This document shows positions 14,201 through 25,500 of a stretch of 64,000 bases of DNA, piece after piece. The translations under genes were made by a program, and so were the position numbers. The stretch is from Fulvia fulva (taxonomy: Eukaryota > Ascomycota > Dothideomycetes > Mycosphaerellales > Mycosphaerellaceae), in NCBI RefSeq assembly GCF_020509005.1, contig NC_063021.1, positions 2,852,001 through 2,916,000 on the forward strand. Reading direction: 5' to 3'. Every line of letters begins with the position of its first letter. Positions within the stretch are counted from its first letter, which is position 1. The notes beneath the pieces were generated by a model. That model did not search any database and was not told the origin of the DNA. It worked only from the letters and a program-made list of their open reading frames with translations.

Positions 14201-15025
14201 CGAGACGTAGCTAGGACCTTCCGTAGGGGGTGAACGACCCTCGGAACTAGCATTAGTATTAGACATTACTACCTCCTAAGCGATTCCTTAAGATCGCCTT
14301 ACTATAGGCAATAGTAGAAGATACGCCGGAAGAAGAGGAACTAGTATAGCTAAACCCTAAAGCTAAAGAGTTCATACCTATAGAACGAGATACGCCTACT
14401 AAACAACCGGCGACGCGTAAAAGTTAGCGGGAAGCCGAACTCGAGTATCGAATGTCGACGGCGTACGTAACCGATAACGAGCTTAAGACCGCGATTAAGG
14501 ACCTATAGAAAGACCGCACTCCTACACTACTATAGAGAGCGAAGATTTACCTAGTATACTATAAAGTAGATAGCGACCTACTATATATTCGTAATCAATA
14601 CGACGGCTAGAGCTTATAGGTACTAAATGACTAAGCCTTATAGACTAGGATAATTAAGATAAACTATAACGCTCTAGTAGTAGGCTATCTAAGACGAGCT
14701 TATACTTATAAACTCGTAGTACGTAAATTCTACTAGCCTAGATTAGCGAGATCCGTACGTAGATATACTACGAATTACCGTACCTACCGTATAACAAAAT
14801 CTCTATACTCCTAGCCACTAGGATTATTATAGCCACTTCCTGTTCTAGATCGGCCTTAGAAATATATTGTAGTCGACTTCGTTATCGGACTCCTAGATAG
14901 TACTCTTAACGGTATAGTCTATAACAATATTATGACCGTTACTAATAGGCTTACTAAGGAAGTCGAGCTGATCCCTATTAGCGCAATAATAGTACAGAAT
15001 GCGGCAAGGCTTTTCCTTAAATATA

Positions 15026-15030
15026 TGTTC
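15026..15030. repeat. Copia target site duplication, left copy (TGTTC)
   Basis: TGTTC immediately precedes the LTR at 15031 and recurs at 20484-20488 immediately after the second LTR. Removing the element and one copy restores a continuous Gypsy integrase reading frame. Confidence 0.9.
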
Positions 15031-15248
15031 TGTTAAACAGGTACGAGTTGCGCAGCAGTGGAAGACGGCGGATCACACAAAAGACGAAGAAGGACCCAAT
15101 GGGATAGCGTGTATCTACATACAGTATCGCCGGTGTTGGTGTAGGTGTTTCAGGAGGGACAGCTGTACTCAGGACTTGACTAGCAAGCCCTGATTACTAA
15201 TCCCCCTAAGCACCTAATGTTGACCCTATGACCTGCATATTCTCAACA
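15031..15248 (-). repeat. Copia LTR (3' LTR in element orientation)
   Basis: 218 bp, identical to 20266-20483 except at 15086. It begins TGTTAAACAG and ends CTCAACA on the plus strand, giving short TGTT/AACA inverted ends. A purine-rich GAGTGGGAG lies next to it on the minus strand (about 15249-15257) and is the likely polypurine tract. Confidence 0.95.
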
Positions 15249-15282
15249 CTCCCACTCAGGTCAGAAGGTCTCAAACAATCCC

Positions 15283-15969
15283 TTATACAAGCTGGAGCTG
15301 CCTTACAAAGTTTTGAAACTGCTGGCCATTGAGGGGCTTAGCCAGCCTATCAGCAACTATGTCCTTTATATGGCAGTAATCCACTGCAATCTTCCTTTGC
15401 CACGAGAGATTCCTGACATAGTGGTATGCAACATCAATATGCTTTGACCTGTCATGGACATGGGCATCTTTGACAAAGGTCAAAGCTGCTAGGTTGTCAC
15501 CCATAAGCTCCACGGGTCTCAGCTCATCAACAGTACTGCTTGCCTTGATCCTAGGTTGGAATGAACACTCTCCAACCAGGTCAGGACACCTCATCTCCCT
15601 AAGGACTGCAGCAAGAAACTGTGACTGCTTGGCTGCTGCATTTATAGCCATGGACTCAGCCTCTATTGTTGATGTGGCAACAGACTTCTGCTTCCTACTC
15701 ATCTAGGACACAGGTGATTTATAAAGGAACCACACATGTCCAAAGATTGAGACTCTGTCTGCCTTGTCTATAGCATAACCAGAATCTAAGTATCCCTGGA
15801 GAATACCTCCTCCTCTTCTGTACATCAAGCCCAGGTCTGGGTATGATCTCAGATATCTGGAGAGTTTCTTCAAAGCTCTAAGATGTTGCTTTGAAGGGTC
15901 AGCAACATATAAGCTGATTCTTTCAAGGGGGAAAGTAAGGTCTGGCCTTGTCATTGTCATTAGCCACAT
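15283..15969 (-). pseudogene. Copia RNase H and RT connection, broken by stops
   Basis: Two open stretches in one frame region encode the C-terminal end of Copia pol. 15703-15969 gives WLMTMTRPDLTFPLERISLY, the conserved RPD block at the end of RT. 15283-15702 gives SRKQKSVATSTIEAES and MGDNLAAL, followed by RSKHIDVAYHYVR, the Copia RNase H signature. They are separated by a TAG where Trp is expected (SPVS-stop-MSRKQ). The protein would copy and degrade the RNA template during retrotransposition; this allele is interrupted. Confidence 0.85.
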
Positions 15970-16350
15970 CCAGGTACCATTGCAACTCTAGTACTCCTGT
16001 TTGTTGCACCTCTCATCCATAGTAGCTAAAGGTCTCAGATCCTTATAGCTGTCTATAGGTGAGAGTATGGGTGTGGCCTTCTCTAGAGAGATGCCCATCT
16101 TGGCAAGGTTAGTTTGGATGTAGTGTCCTTGATCAAGCTTTACAGTACCTTAGAACCTGTTTCTTGTAATCCTCATTCTAAGGATCTTCTTAGGTTCCCT
16201 AAGATCTTTGATCTTGAACACTTTTCTAAATTCAGCCTTGAACTACTGAACATCTGACAGCTTTAGAGCTGCAATGGGGATGTCATCTATATAGGTGAGG
16301 ACCATGATGTCTCTTCCTCTGTGGATGATTAGGCATAGATTCACCTGGGA

Positions 16351-17361
16351 CTAGGTGGATCCAATCTGTTCTAGCTTGGCAACACAGAGCTTGTTCCAAT
16401 CTCTAGCTGCTTGCTTCAGTCTATACAGGCTTCTAAGGACCTTGAAGACCATATTTAGTGGAATTTCAACACCTGGGGGTGGGATCATATAGATGTCTTT
16501 AAGAAGGCTGCTTTCGGTGAAAGCATTGTTCACATCCACCTGGTGCATCTCAAGATCTCTCTCACATACTACAGCCATGAAGACCCTAAGGGTATTATGC
16601 CTAACAGTAGGTGCAAAGGTCTCTTCAAAGTCAACACCATATTTCTGTGAAAACCCTCTTGTAACCAGTCTTGCCTTGAACTTTTCAATGGCTCCACTGA
16701 TCATTCTTTTCACATCAAAAACCCACTTAGATGTAACCAGGTTTGCACCCCTTGGTGGTACAACTGGATCCAAGGTGTTGTTGCTTCCTAAGGCAATAAG
16801 TTCTTTCTGGATTGCCTCTTTCCACATATGTCCCCAATTGGGGTCTCCCACTGCCTCCTTATAGGACTTTGGGATTGGCACTTCCTGCTGGTAGGCTATG
16901 GCCTGCCTAACAGCAGCAAATGCATATCCCTCCACATCATTCAGGATTTCCTCAACCCAGCTCATAGTTGGATCAAAATGAAACATCTGAGCAATCAATG
17001 CCCTATGATGCTTGGCTTCATGCTCAGCAGAGCCATCATCTTCATCCCCCCTTGACCTCTTGTTGCCTACAAGCTGAGGTGGCTGTTGAGGTTGATCCTC
17101 CTGAACAAGTTCCTCTTCCTTTTCTTTTCTTGGAGTCCCCTCTACTCCACTCTTCTGGTACACTCTAATGTCTTTTGGAGGTTGGGGAAGTTGCACAAAC
17201 AGAGGCTTTGCCTGGAGCTGCTGTGGCTGCATTGATGAACTGGAGACCTGAGCAGGAGGTCTTCCAACGGGGTTTCTCTTCAGGGCTCTGCTTGACTGGT
17301 TTGTGAAGGTGATGCCAAGATCCATATCACCCCCCCCCCTTCTCATTCTCAAACCAGTCAA
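16351..17361 (-). pseudogene. Copia reverse transcriptase, N-terminal part
   Basis: 336-residue open stretch. After a low-complexity Pro/Gln linker it contains SYKEAVGDPNWGHMWKEAIQ, the entry motif of Copia RTs, then SKWVFDVKR, FKARLVTRGFSQKYGVDF and QVDVNNAFTESSLLKDIYM. It ends with SLYRLKQAARDWN before a TAG near 16348-16350. The catalytic YIDD motif follows in the same frame at about 16276-16292, after the stop. So the RT is split by at least one nonsense codon, and further TAG/TAA codons occur before 15969. It belongs to the element at 15031-20483. Confidence 0.88.
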
Positions 17362-17533
17362 CTTGCCCGTGTGTTTTGATGGCTTTCATGTCAGGCTCCC
17401 AGAAGAGCCATTGCTTTGTGGTGTCCTCCACATAGCCAACAAAGACAACTTCTTTACCCCTATTCATGAGCTCGTCACTTCTCAAGCCTTGAGGTTGGGA
17501 TCTCGGGTCTACACAGACCACTGCTTTACATCC

Positions 17534-17938
17534 CTAGACTCTCAAATGGTCAACTGATAGTACCTGGCCAGTGAAGGCTTCTTCTAGTAAAAGAGTAGTA
17601 CCATCTATTATTGGTCCATTTGGAAGTCTGTTTCTGACCACAGTTTGAGCAATAAGGGCCTCTAGCCAGAATTCAACTGGCATACTCGAGTCCTTAAGCA
17701 TAGCTCTCACTGTATTCTCAGAGGCTTGGATTGACCTTTCCACAGGTCCATTCTGAAGTGAGTTGTAGGCATCAGTTGTGTCCATCTGAATGCCAAACTC
17801 CTTCTCCCACTGTTTTAGCAAGGAAAGAATTTCCCTTGCACCATCACTACGGATTGCAGATAGAAAACACCTTGAGCTGTTCTCTACCTGAACCTTCCAT
17901 TCCTTTAGAGCTGTAGGAGCATCACTCCTAGCCTTCAA
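17534..17938 (-). pseudogene. Copia integrase core fragment
   Basis: 134-residue open stretch with the integrase catalytic region. RSDGAREI carries one catalytic Asp, and NGPVERSIQASENTVRAML carries the downstream Glu block. A further upstream piece of the zinc-binding and core domains lies at about 17940-18220 but is interrupted by stops. It joins to the linker at 17327-17521. It would insert the cDNA into the host chromosome. In element order it sits between protease and RT, which defines the Copia superfamily. Confidence 0.85.
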
Positions 17939-18223
17939 AGGGATTACCTACTTCTTCCTCAAGAAGTTGTCTACAATCTCAAGCCAGTACTTGAAGCCAA
18001 GTCTTGAGACTGCCCCTTGAAAAGGCCCACAGATGTCAATAGAGATGAGGGCCAGCCTCTCTCCTTTCCTCTCTGTGGCAGGTCCTTTGAACTTCCTCAT
18101 GTTTGCAAGGGAGCAGATCTTGCAGTTCTGGTGTTCAGAAGGAACAGGAATGGGATCTTTCTTGTCAGTGACTCTATGCAGGTTTCTTAGCAGTCCCTTG
18201 CTAAGGTGTGCACATCTTCTATG

Positions 18224-18892
18224 CTATAGCTCCCACTGGTCCTGGGACTCAGTGGCAGTCATAGCCTGTTCCAATTCACACTCAAAATGTGTACCCAACT
18301 TGGACAGATCCAAGTCATGCTCCTGTAGAGAGGCATATGCTTGAGGCATAGCTTCAAGCTGCTCTGAAACACTTTGAATGAATGGAACACCCCCTCTCAG
18401 TTTTGTCTGGACAACAGGTTTTCCAGAAAGGGATTTAAGGGTGAAACTGGGTGGTTGGACAGCAAATTGTTGGCTGAACTGATTCCAAGAAACAAGACTA
18501 ACTCCAAGGCCAGGAACAAACAAGACATTTTCTAAGACAATTTGCTTTCCAGAAGGACCACCCATTACTGCACTTCCCATATGTGTAGCTTGTAGATAGC
18601 CACCCCCAACCTTGATCCACTTCCTCTTTTGAAGAGGCTTCAGTGTCCTGAATAGTGAATCTTGGTCAGTCATATGTGATGAAGCACAAGAGTCAAGCAA
18701 CCACTCGGACGAGGGGTACTTGCCCTTGGCTTCCACAGTGGAATGGGCAACCTCATCAACATCATCATCTTCTGATGGTATCTCAGGGTCTGATGCGTCT
18801 TCCTGGGTCGCACGGGCCCTTGCAGGCTTCTTACTAGAGGAGGCCTTTGGCTTGCGGCTCTCCTTCATCTGCTTTGCAAGGTCCGTCATCAC
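18224..18892 (-). pseudogene. Copia protease region of the polyprotein
   Basis: 222-residue open stretch. A basic/acidic linker is followed by SSEWLLDSCASSHMTDQDSL, the retropepsin active-site region (DSG-type, here DSC), and by VLFVPGLGVSLVSWNQFSQQ, the usual C-terminal protease motif. It continues towards the integrase zinc-finger region. It would cleave the Gag-Pol polyprotein. The Gly-to-Cys form of DSG is common in fungal Copia elements, so it need not be a defect. Confidence 0.85.
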
Positions 18893-18919
18893 CTTGAGGA
18901 CATCACGAAGGTTTGGTGA

Positions 18920-19498
18920 TCATGACCTCCTACGAGGTGGTGACGGTTGTCTCTTAGCAGGGTAGGTAACCCTAGCTAGTTTGTCCTTGTTCCTAACAGC
19001 CTGCTGAGCTGCAGAAAGGTGTGGGCACTTGCTCATAAAATGGTCACCATTGCAGAGATGGCACGTGAGCTTGCCCTGGAAACCCTTCTTAGCGAACATG
19101 GCTGTCCCTTGATGAATCATTGATTCTTGCTTCTCCCTAAGGATTGCAAGAATGTCTTGTGGTGAGAGATTCACCTGGGCATCAATTGCATCGCGAATTG
19201 AGCCAAATGAGTCTGGCAGAGCTGCTAAGAGTTGCTGGATCTTTCTGTGCTCAGTCTTGATGTCTTGGAACTGAGGCGAGATTAAAACAGCCCTCCTTGC
19301 AATTGAGCTAAGCTCCTGCCAGGCGTCATCTATTGACTGGTCCTCTGTCATCACGAAATTGGTGTATTGCTGAAGCAAACTTCTTCCAGTAGCGAGAAGT
19401 CTTCTCTTGTATTTGGCTTCAGCCCATTCCCACAACTCCTTCGCATGCCGGATCTCGTATGTCATCTCTTGGTCATCTGTCGACAGACAGATGTACAT
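18920..19498 (-). pseudogene. Copia gag with zinc knuckle
   Basis: 192-residue open stretch of UBN2-type gag; the same frame continues upstream to about 19620. It reads ELWEWAEAKYKRRLLATGRSL, the helical capsid repeat, then a CHLCNGDHFMSKC zinc knuckle (C-x2-C-x4-H-x4-C) near the C terminus. Gag would package the element RNA in cytoplasmic particles. The same region in the older copy is recognisable at 24750-25350 with CA/TG changed to TA. Confidence 0.88.
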
Positions 19499-20245
19499 CT
19501 CATACAGGGCCGTTGCATTGTGCCGTCTGTACGATGCCTTCCTTATCGCTTGATCTAAAGGAAGGGATGACTCCGATAATGTAGAGGGTGTCGCTATAGA
19601 TGGGGTTGCAGCGGGAATGTCCGTAATAATATCTTCGAGGACCTAGTCAACTTGCTTTAATACTAGGTATATTCTTATTAGCTTGAACTATATTTCGTAG
19701 TTCTCTCTTGTTAGAAGAGGTACTACTCTCTTTCTTATAAACCTAGTCTCGTTCTCTATTTTTATAAGTTAAGGGACAGGTTAGCTACCCTTAGGTAAAA
19801 GGATATATTCGGTCGTACGCGATCGGATCGAAATAGGATAAACCGAACGCGAGGTTAATAGCCGAGAGGATGGCTATCCGCCGGGAAGAGGAGGAAAGTC
19901 GGTCGGTAAGGATCGTGTTGGTGCTGAGACACTGTAGCGTAACTCTCTCAGCAGAGGGGGTTTCTGAGACACTGCGGCTCTCTCAGAATGAACAGTTAGT
20001 CGATGCGAACGCGATGTCCGGAGAGCGACTCTTCTCAGTAAGCTCGCCCACTTGTCTGAGGTATTGGCACAGGCTCCCTGACTCGGAGTCTGACAGTGCC
20101 TCACTAGGCTCTTTCACGTCTTATATGCACCTACAGCGCGGCTGTAGCTTCCTGTGCAATGCGGGTGCGGCCTCCAGTCTGCCTTCCTTTTGTTCTGAAG
20201 AGGAATAACTCCAATACGACTTTGTCGAGGGTGAAACACCGAGTT

Positions 20246-20265
20246 GCTAACCCGGGCTCATAGCC
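20246..20265 (-). promoter_or_regulatory. Probable Copia primer binding site (tRNA-Met half-molecule type)
   Basis: Directly inside the 5' LTR (element orientation) the plus strand reads GCTAACCCGGGCTCATAGCC. This resembles a tRNA anticodon arm with a CAT anticodon inside CTCATA. Copia elements are known to prime from an internally cleaved initiator tRNA-Met, so this is the likely primer site. The tRNA gene itself is not in the window. Confidence 0.5.
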
Positions 20266-20483
20266 TGTTAAACAGGTACGAGTTGCGCAGCAGTGGAAGA
20301 CGGCGGATCACACAAAAGACAAAGAAGGACCCAATGGGATAGCGTGTATCTACATACAGTATCGCCGGTGTTGGTGTAGGTGTTTCAGGAGGGACAGCTG
20401 TACTCAGGACTTGACTAGCAAGCCCTGATTACTAATCCCCCTAAGCACCTAATGTTGACCCTATGACCTGCATATTCTCAACA
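20266..20483 (-). repeat. Copia LTR (5' LTR in element orientation)
   Basis: 218 bp, 217 identical to 15031-15248. Target duplication TGTTC follows at 20484-20488. It should hold the element promoter; no core motif was assigned. Confidence 0.95.
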
Positions 20484-21969
20484 TGTTCTATTGGCGCGGG
20501 TTTCCTAACACTATTATATTAGACCGTAGTAAGTAGTAGGTTACTACCTTCTAGAAGAAACTCTATAAGATACTCTGTATAAATCGTAAGCTAAGTTCTT
20601 CGTATTACCTAGAAACTAATAGACAGTCAGAACGTACTAACTAGGCGATAGAATAGTATCTTTGTATATTCACTAATAAGGTATGGGATAACTAGGCAGA
20701 ATAGCTATACCTTACTTAGTTCGCGATCAATAATTACCTATCTAAGACTACTAGTATGTCGCCGTTCTACGCTACCTTAGGCTACAACCCTAAGTTTATA
20801 GAGCGAGTTGACCTAAACGCTAGAAAGGAGGGAGGACTGACTACTCTCTAGCAACTAGATACGCGATTAGTAGAAACCTTTATACGTCGAATTTACGAGC
20901 TTTATAAGTACCTTTAAGAGAATATACGAATGTTATAAGCTCTCTAAGTAGAAGTAGTAAACCGCTACCGAAGCATTCCTCTAGACTATAAGGTAGGTAA
21001 TTAGGTATATCTTAGTACTAAGAACATCCGTACGACTCGACTATCTAAGAAGCTAGATAGGAGATATACCGGCCCTTACTAGATTACGGAAGTTATACTA
21101 GCTAGACTCTCTTATCGACTGAAACTATAGAACGCTCTAGTAGGACTTAATAACTACTTCTATACCTTACTACTATAACGAGCCGACCACCCCGATTTCC
21201 TACTACTTAAAGGGTAGTATCTAGCGCCGCTACTACCGATAACTATCGAACCTGACACTACCGAGGCTAATATAGTAGCCGATATAGTAGTAGTACCTAC
21301 GTATATATACGAGGTAGAAAAGATCCTTAATATATATACCCGTAAGCGGGTAGGCAAGGTGATAAAGGGGTATAAGCGTAAGGTAGATATATAGTATAAG
21401 GTGAAATAGGCTAGATATTAGAACGAGGAGGATAGTAAGACCTAGTAATCTATAGAGGACATCCTTCAACACGTAGCCGCCGCTATTATAGACTTTTACT
21501 ATAACCGGCCGGAGTTGTCTACGCCTATAGGCTTCGTAGCTCTATCTAACTAGTCCCTACTAGCTACTAAGGTGCTCGGACTTAACACGATCAGGGTCAT
21601 TCCGAAAGACACCGTTACGAATAAGTCGCCTCGAGCCTTACCTCTAATAGAATCTGCTCCGTATATCTTCGATACTCGAGTAGAGCCTATAGAGCCTATA
21701 ATAATACCTAACTTTGGTTATAAGGATTATACGCGAGTACTAGCCGAAGACAGACTTAGGTCTAGGGCAAGCTAGCTAACTAGGCAATATGTTTCTCGAA
21801 GGAAGCCGGTCGAGGATAGTCTTAATAGAGCGAATGCGATGTTATCGGATAACGATAGGGCACTAGAGGATAATTAGGCGTTCGCGCGGTTATAGAGCTC
21901 GATAGGCAAGTAGCCTTATAAGGTATATAACGCTTAGAGGACTAAGGCGTATTTTAGGAGGGGGGGTAC
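20484..21969 (+). pseudogene. Gypsy element B, integrase end and chromodomain-like tail
   Basis: Resumes the integrase interrupted at 15030. WRGFPNTIILDRS-like sequence is followed by LETNRQSERTNQAIEQYL near 20600-20660, the conserved NxQTERxNQ motif. Near 21300-21350 VPTYIYEVEKIL resembles the start of a chromodomain, as in chromoviral Gypsy integrases. A Gly-rich GGGGGG tract near 21960-21966 sits at the polypurine-tract position before the LTR. Stops are mainly TAG and TAA from RIP. A 67-residue open stretch at 21572-21775 is part of this tail. Confidence 0.75.
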
Positions 21970-22293
21970 TATCACGGGTAGCCCGTAACCCCTTACTATA
22001 GCTACGTCGGCCCGGCTAAACCGCGGACCTTCCGTATTAGGTTAGCGCGGCTTAGCTTTGCTTTATAACTTCGCCGCGCCTCGCGCTCCTCTTTCGTAGC
22101 TTCGTAGAACAATAACTATCTCGTTCGGACCCTATAGTACGCGCGCCCTTATACTCTACTAATTATTCTTTTTATATTAAAGACCTACCTAGAAGTAATT
22201 AGATTCGTACCCTTTAGCGGTATAACTACTTCCTAGGTATTATTACTTACTAAGGTAATAAGTTCGTTCTCGATTACCTCTCTCTATATATAT
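21970..22293 (+). repeat. Gypsy 3' LTR (partly shared with 62798-62984)
   Basis: Begins TATCACGGG (probably TGTCACGGG before RIP) just after the polypurine tract. The first 187 bp match 62798-62984 almost base for base. The remaining stretch to 22293 is not shared and may be LTR end or flank. The Copia LTR starts at 22294. Confidence 0.7.
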
Positions 22294-22511
22294 TATTAAG
22301 AATATATAGGTTATAGGGTCAACATTAGGTACTTAGGGGGATTAGTAATCAGGGCTTACTAGTCAAGTCCTAAGTATAGCTGTCCCTCCTAAAACACCTA
22401 TACTATTACTAGCGATACTATATATAGATATACGCTATCCTATTAGGTCCTTCTTCGTCTTTCGTATAATCCGCCGTCTTCTACTACTACGTAACTCGTA
22501 CCTATTTAATA
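22294..22511 (+). repeat. Full-length Copia LTR in inverted orientation, RIP-mutated
   Basis: Exactly 218 bp and the reverse complement of the LTR at 15031-15248, with CA/TG changed to TA. It lies head-on against a Copia internal region of opposite orientation (22512-26082), so this is not an ordinary LTR pair. Confidence 0.9.
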
Positions 22512-25500
22512 TATGTCCCTATTCGGGGTCTCCTACGGCTACCTTATAGGACTTTAGGATAAGTACTTCCTACTAATAGGCTATAGCCTACCTAATAGTA
22601 GTAAATATATATTCTTCTACGTCGTTTAGAATCTCCTCTACCTAGCTTATTATAGGGTCTAGATAGAACATCTAGGCGATAAGAGCCTTATATTACTTAG
22701 CTTTATACTCTTTAGAGTTATTATCTCCGTCCCCCCTTAACCTCTTATTACCTATAACCTAAGGTAGCGCTAGGTGTTCGGATAGGTCGAGCTAAACGAC
22801 ATCTTCTTTTTCTTTTATTAGAGTACCCTAGTCTCTAAACTTCTAGTATTCCCTAATGTCCTTTAGGGGAGGGGGAAGTTATATAGATAGCGGTTACTAT
22901 AGTATATATAACTCGGGTAGATTCTGTATAGATCTACCGTTATCGGCCTTCGATAGTGTTTCAATATTTTCTCCTAGCCTTCGTAACGGTGTTTCTAATA
23001 ATCCCCTATCGGAAAATTTCGCCCTAAAGGGCTTCCTCCTAATAGGATTGCGCTATAGCGCTCGACTCGGCTAGTTAGTAAAGGTGATACTAAGATCTAT
23101 ATCTCTCCCCTTCTTATTCTTAAACTAGTCGACGTGACTATACGCTTTTATAGCTTTTATATCGGGATCCTAGAACAGCTATTGTTTTGTAGTGTTTTCT
23201 AAGTAGCCTATAAACACGGCTTCTTTTCCTCGGTTTATTAACTTGTCTCTCCTTAAGCCTTAAGGTTAGGCTCTTAGGTCTATATAGACTATAGCTTTGT
23301 ATCCCTAGACGCGGAAATAGTCGACTAACGGTACTTAGCTAGTAAAGGCTTCTTCTAGTAAAAGAGCAATACTATTAATGATCGGACTATTAGGTAGTCT
23401 ATTTCTGATCATAGTCTATACTTATAAAGCTTCTAGCCAGAACTTAACTAGTATACTAGAGTCTTCAAGTATAGCCCGGACTATTAGGTAGTCTATTTCT
23501 GATCATAGTCTATACTTATAAAGCTTCTAGCTAGAACTTAACTAGTATACTAGAGTCTTCAAGTATAGCCCGGACTATGTTCTTAGAGGCTTAAATTGAC
23601 CTTTCTATAGGTCTATTCTAAAGAGAGTTATAGGCATTAGTTATGTCTATCTAAGTACCAAACTCCTTCTCCTACTCTTTTAGTAAGGCGAGAATTTCCT
23701 TTGTACTATTACTACGGATCGTAGACAGAAAGTACCTTAACTACCGTTCTGCCTAGACCTTCTAATCCCGTAGGGCTATAGGAGCGTCGCTCCTAGCCTT
23801 CAAAGGGATTACCCACTTCTTCCTAGAGAAGTTGTCTACAATCTCAAGCTAATATTTATATCCTAGCCTAGAGACTACGCCCTAAAAAGGCCTATAGATG
23901 TCAATAGAGATAAGGGCCAGCCTCTCCCCTTTCCTCTCTATAGTAGGTCCTTTGAACTTCCTTATGTTTATAAGGGAGCAGACCTTACAATTCTAGTATT
24001 TAGAAGGAATAGGAATAGGATCTTTCTTATTAGTAACTCTATATAGGTTTCTTAGCAGTCCCTTGCCAAGGTATATATATCTTCTATACTATAGCTCCTA
24101 CTGATCTTCGGACTTAGTGTTAGCTATAGCGGTACCGTTACGTTCTTAAGAGAGTATACTAGTATACTATAGCTTAAGAATTTCCGAGATTGAGTAGATA
24201 AACGGTACTCCTCCTCGAAGTTTAGTCTAGACAACGGGTTTACTAGACAAGGATTTTAGGGTGAAACTAGGTAGTTAGATAGCAAACTGTTAGCTAAGCT
24301 AATTCTACGAAACAAGACTAACTCTAAGGCTAGGAACAAACAGGACATTTTCTAAGACAATTTGCTTTCTAGAAGGACTACCTATTACTGCACTTCCTAT
24401 ATATATAGCTTATAGATAGCCACCCCTAACCTTGATCTACTTCCTCTTTTAAAGAGGCTTTATTGTCCTAAATAGTGAATCTTAGTCAGTTATATATAAT
24501 GATGCACAAGAGTTAAGCAACTACTCGGACGAGGGGTACTTGCCTTTAGCTTCTATAGTAGAATAGGCAACCTTATCAACATCATTATCTTCTAATAGTA
24601 TCTTAGAGTCTAATACGTCTTCCTAGGTCATATAGGCCCTTATAGGCTTACTAGAGGAGGCCTTTAGCTTACGGCTCTCCTTTATCTACTTTGTAAGGTA
24701 CGTTATTACCTTAAGGATATCACGAAGGTTTAGTAATAATAACCTCCTACGAGGTAGTGACGGTTATCTCTTAGTAGGGTAGGTAACCCTAGCTAGTTTG
24801 TCCTTATTCCTAATAGCCTACTAAGCTATAGAAAGGTGTAGGCACTTGCTTATAAAATGGTCACTATTATAGAGATAGTACGTAAGCTTGCCCTAGAAAC
24901 CCTTCTTAGCGAACATAGCTGTCCCTTAATAAATTATTGATTCTTGCTTCTCCCTAAGGATTATAAGAATGTCTTATAGTAAGAGATTCACCTAGGCATC
25001 AATTGTATCGCGAATTGAGCCAAATGAGTCTAGTAGAGCTACTAAGAGTTACTAGATCTTTCTGTCCTTAGTCTTAATGTCTTAGAACTAAGGCGAGATT
25101 GAAACAGCCCTCCTTATAATTAAGCTAAGCTCCTACTAGGCGTCATCTATTAACTAGTCCTCTATTATCACGAAATTAGTATATTGCTAAAGCAAACTTC
25201 TTCTAGTAGCGAGAAGTCTTCTCTTATATTTAGCTTTAGCCTATTCCTACAACTCTTTTGTATACCGGATCTCGTATATTATCTCTTAGTCATCTATCGA
25301 CAGACAGATATACATCTTATATAGGGCCGTTATATTGTACCGTCTATACGATACCTTCCTTATCGCTTGATCTAATAGAAGGGATAACTCCGATAATATA
25401 GAGGGTGTCGCTATAGATAGGGTTGTAGCGGGAATGTCCGTAATAATATCTTCGAGGACCTAGTCAACTTGCTTTAATACTAGGTATATTCTTATTAGCT

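Larger units (their letters stand above)
11215..15030 (+). pseudogene. Gypsy element B, gag to integrase start (middle segment)
   Basis: Continuation of the plus-strand Gypsy after the LINE. The capsid resumes with FIAFYTRYSKLRA near 11310 and an acidic/Asn-rich tail follows. A region near 12050-12600 is likely the protease; 12637-12858 keeps a 73-residue open stretch after it. RT reads [18 protein letters not shown] sequence near 13070 and [11 protein letters not shown] near 13178; YLDNVLIFSN at about 13370-13410 stands in the YxDD position. RNase H spans about 13800-14200 and integrase begins near 14700. It is interrupted at 15030 by the Copia insertion, after which integrase continues at 20489. 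Stops are mostly TAG, as expected for RIP. Confidence 0.82.
15031..20483 (-). mobile_element. Young Ty1/Copia LTR retrotransposon, minus strand
   Basis: A 5453-bp element with two direct 218-bp LTRs (TGTT...AACA ends) and a 5-bp duplication. It is inserted in the RIP-decayed Gypsy B integrase. Its genes run on the minus strand in Copia order: gag, protease, integrase, RT, RNase H. The LTRs differ at one position (15086 G versus 20321 A), so insertion was recent. CA and TG are still common here, unlike the flanking Gypsy. The polyprotein is nevertheless broken by several TAG or TAA codons, so this copy is not autonomous as it stands. An older mutated copy of the same family lies at 22294-26181. 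Confidence 0.95.

Noticed and set aside
21160..21472. Tyr/Ile/Leu-rich minus-strand frames of 65-79 codons
   Set aside because: They are reverse-strand reads of RIP'd Gypsy sequence, where TA-rich codons give long hydrophobic chance frames.
22856..23074. 72-codon plus-strand frame
   Set aside because: Antisense to the old Copia internal region and open only by chance after RIP.
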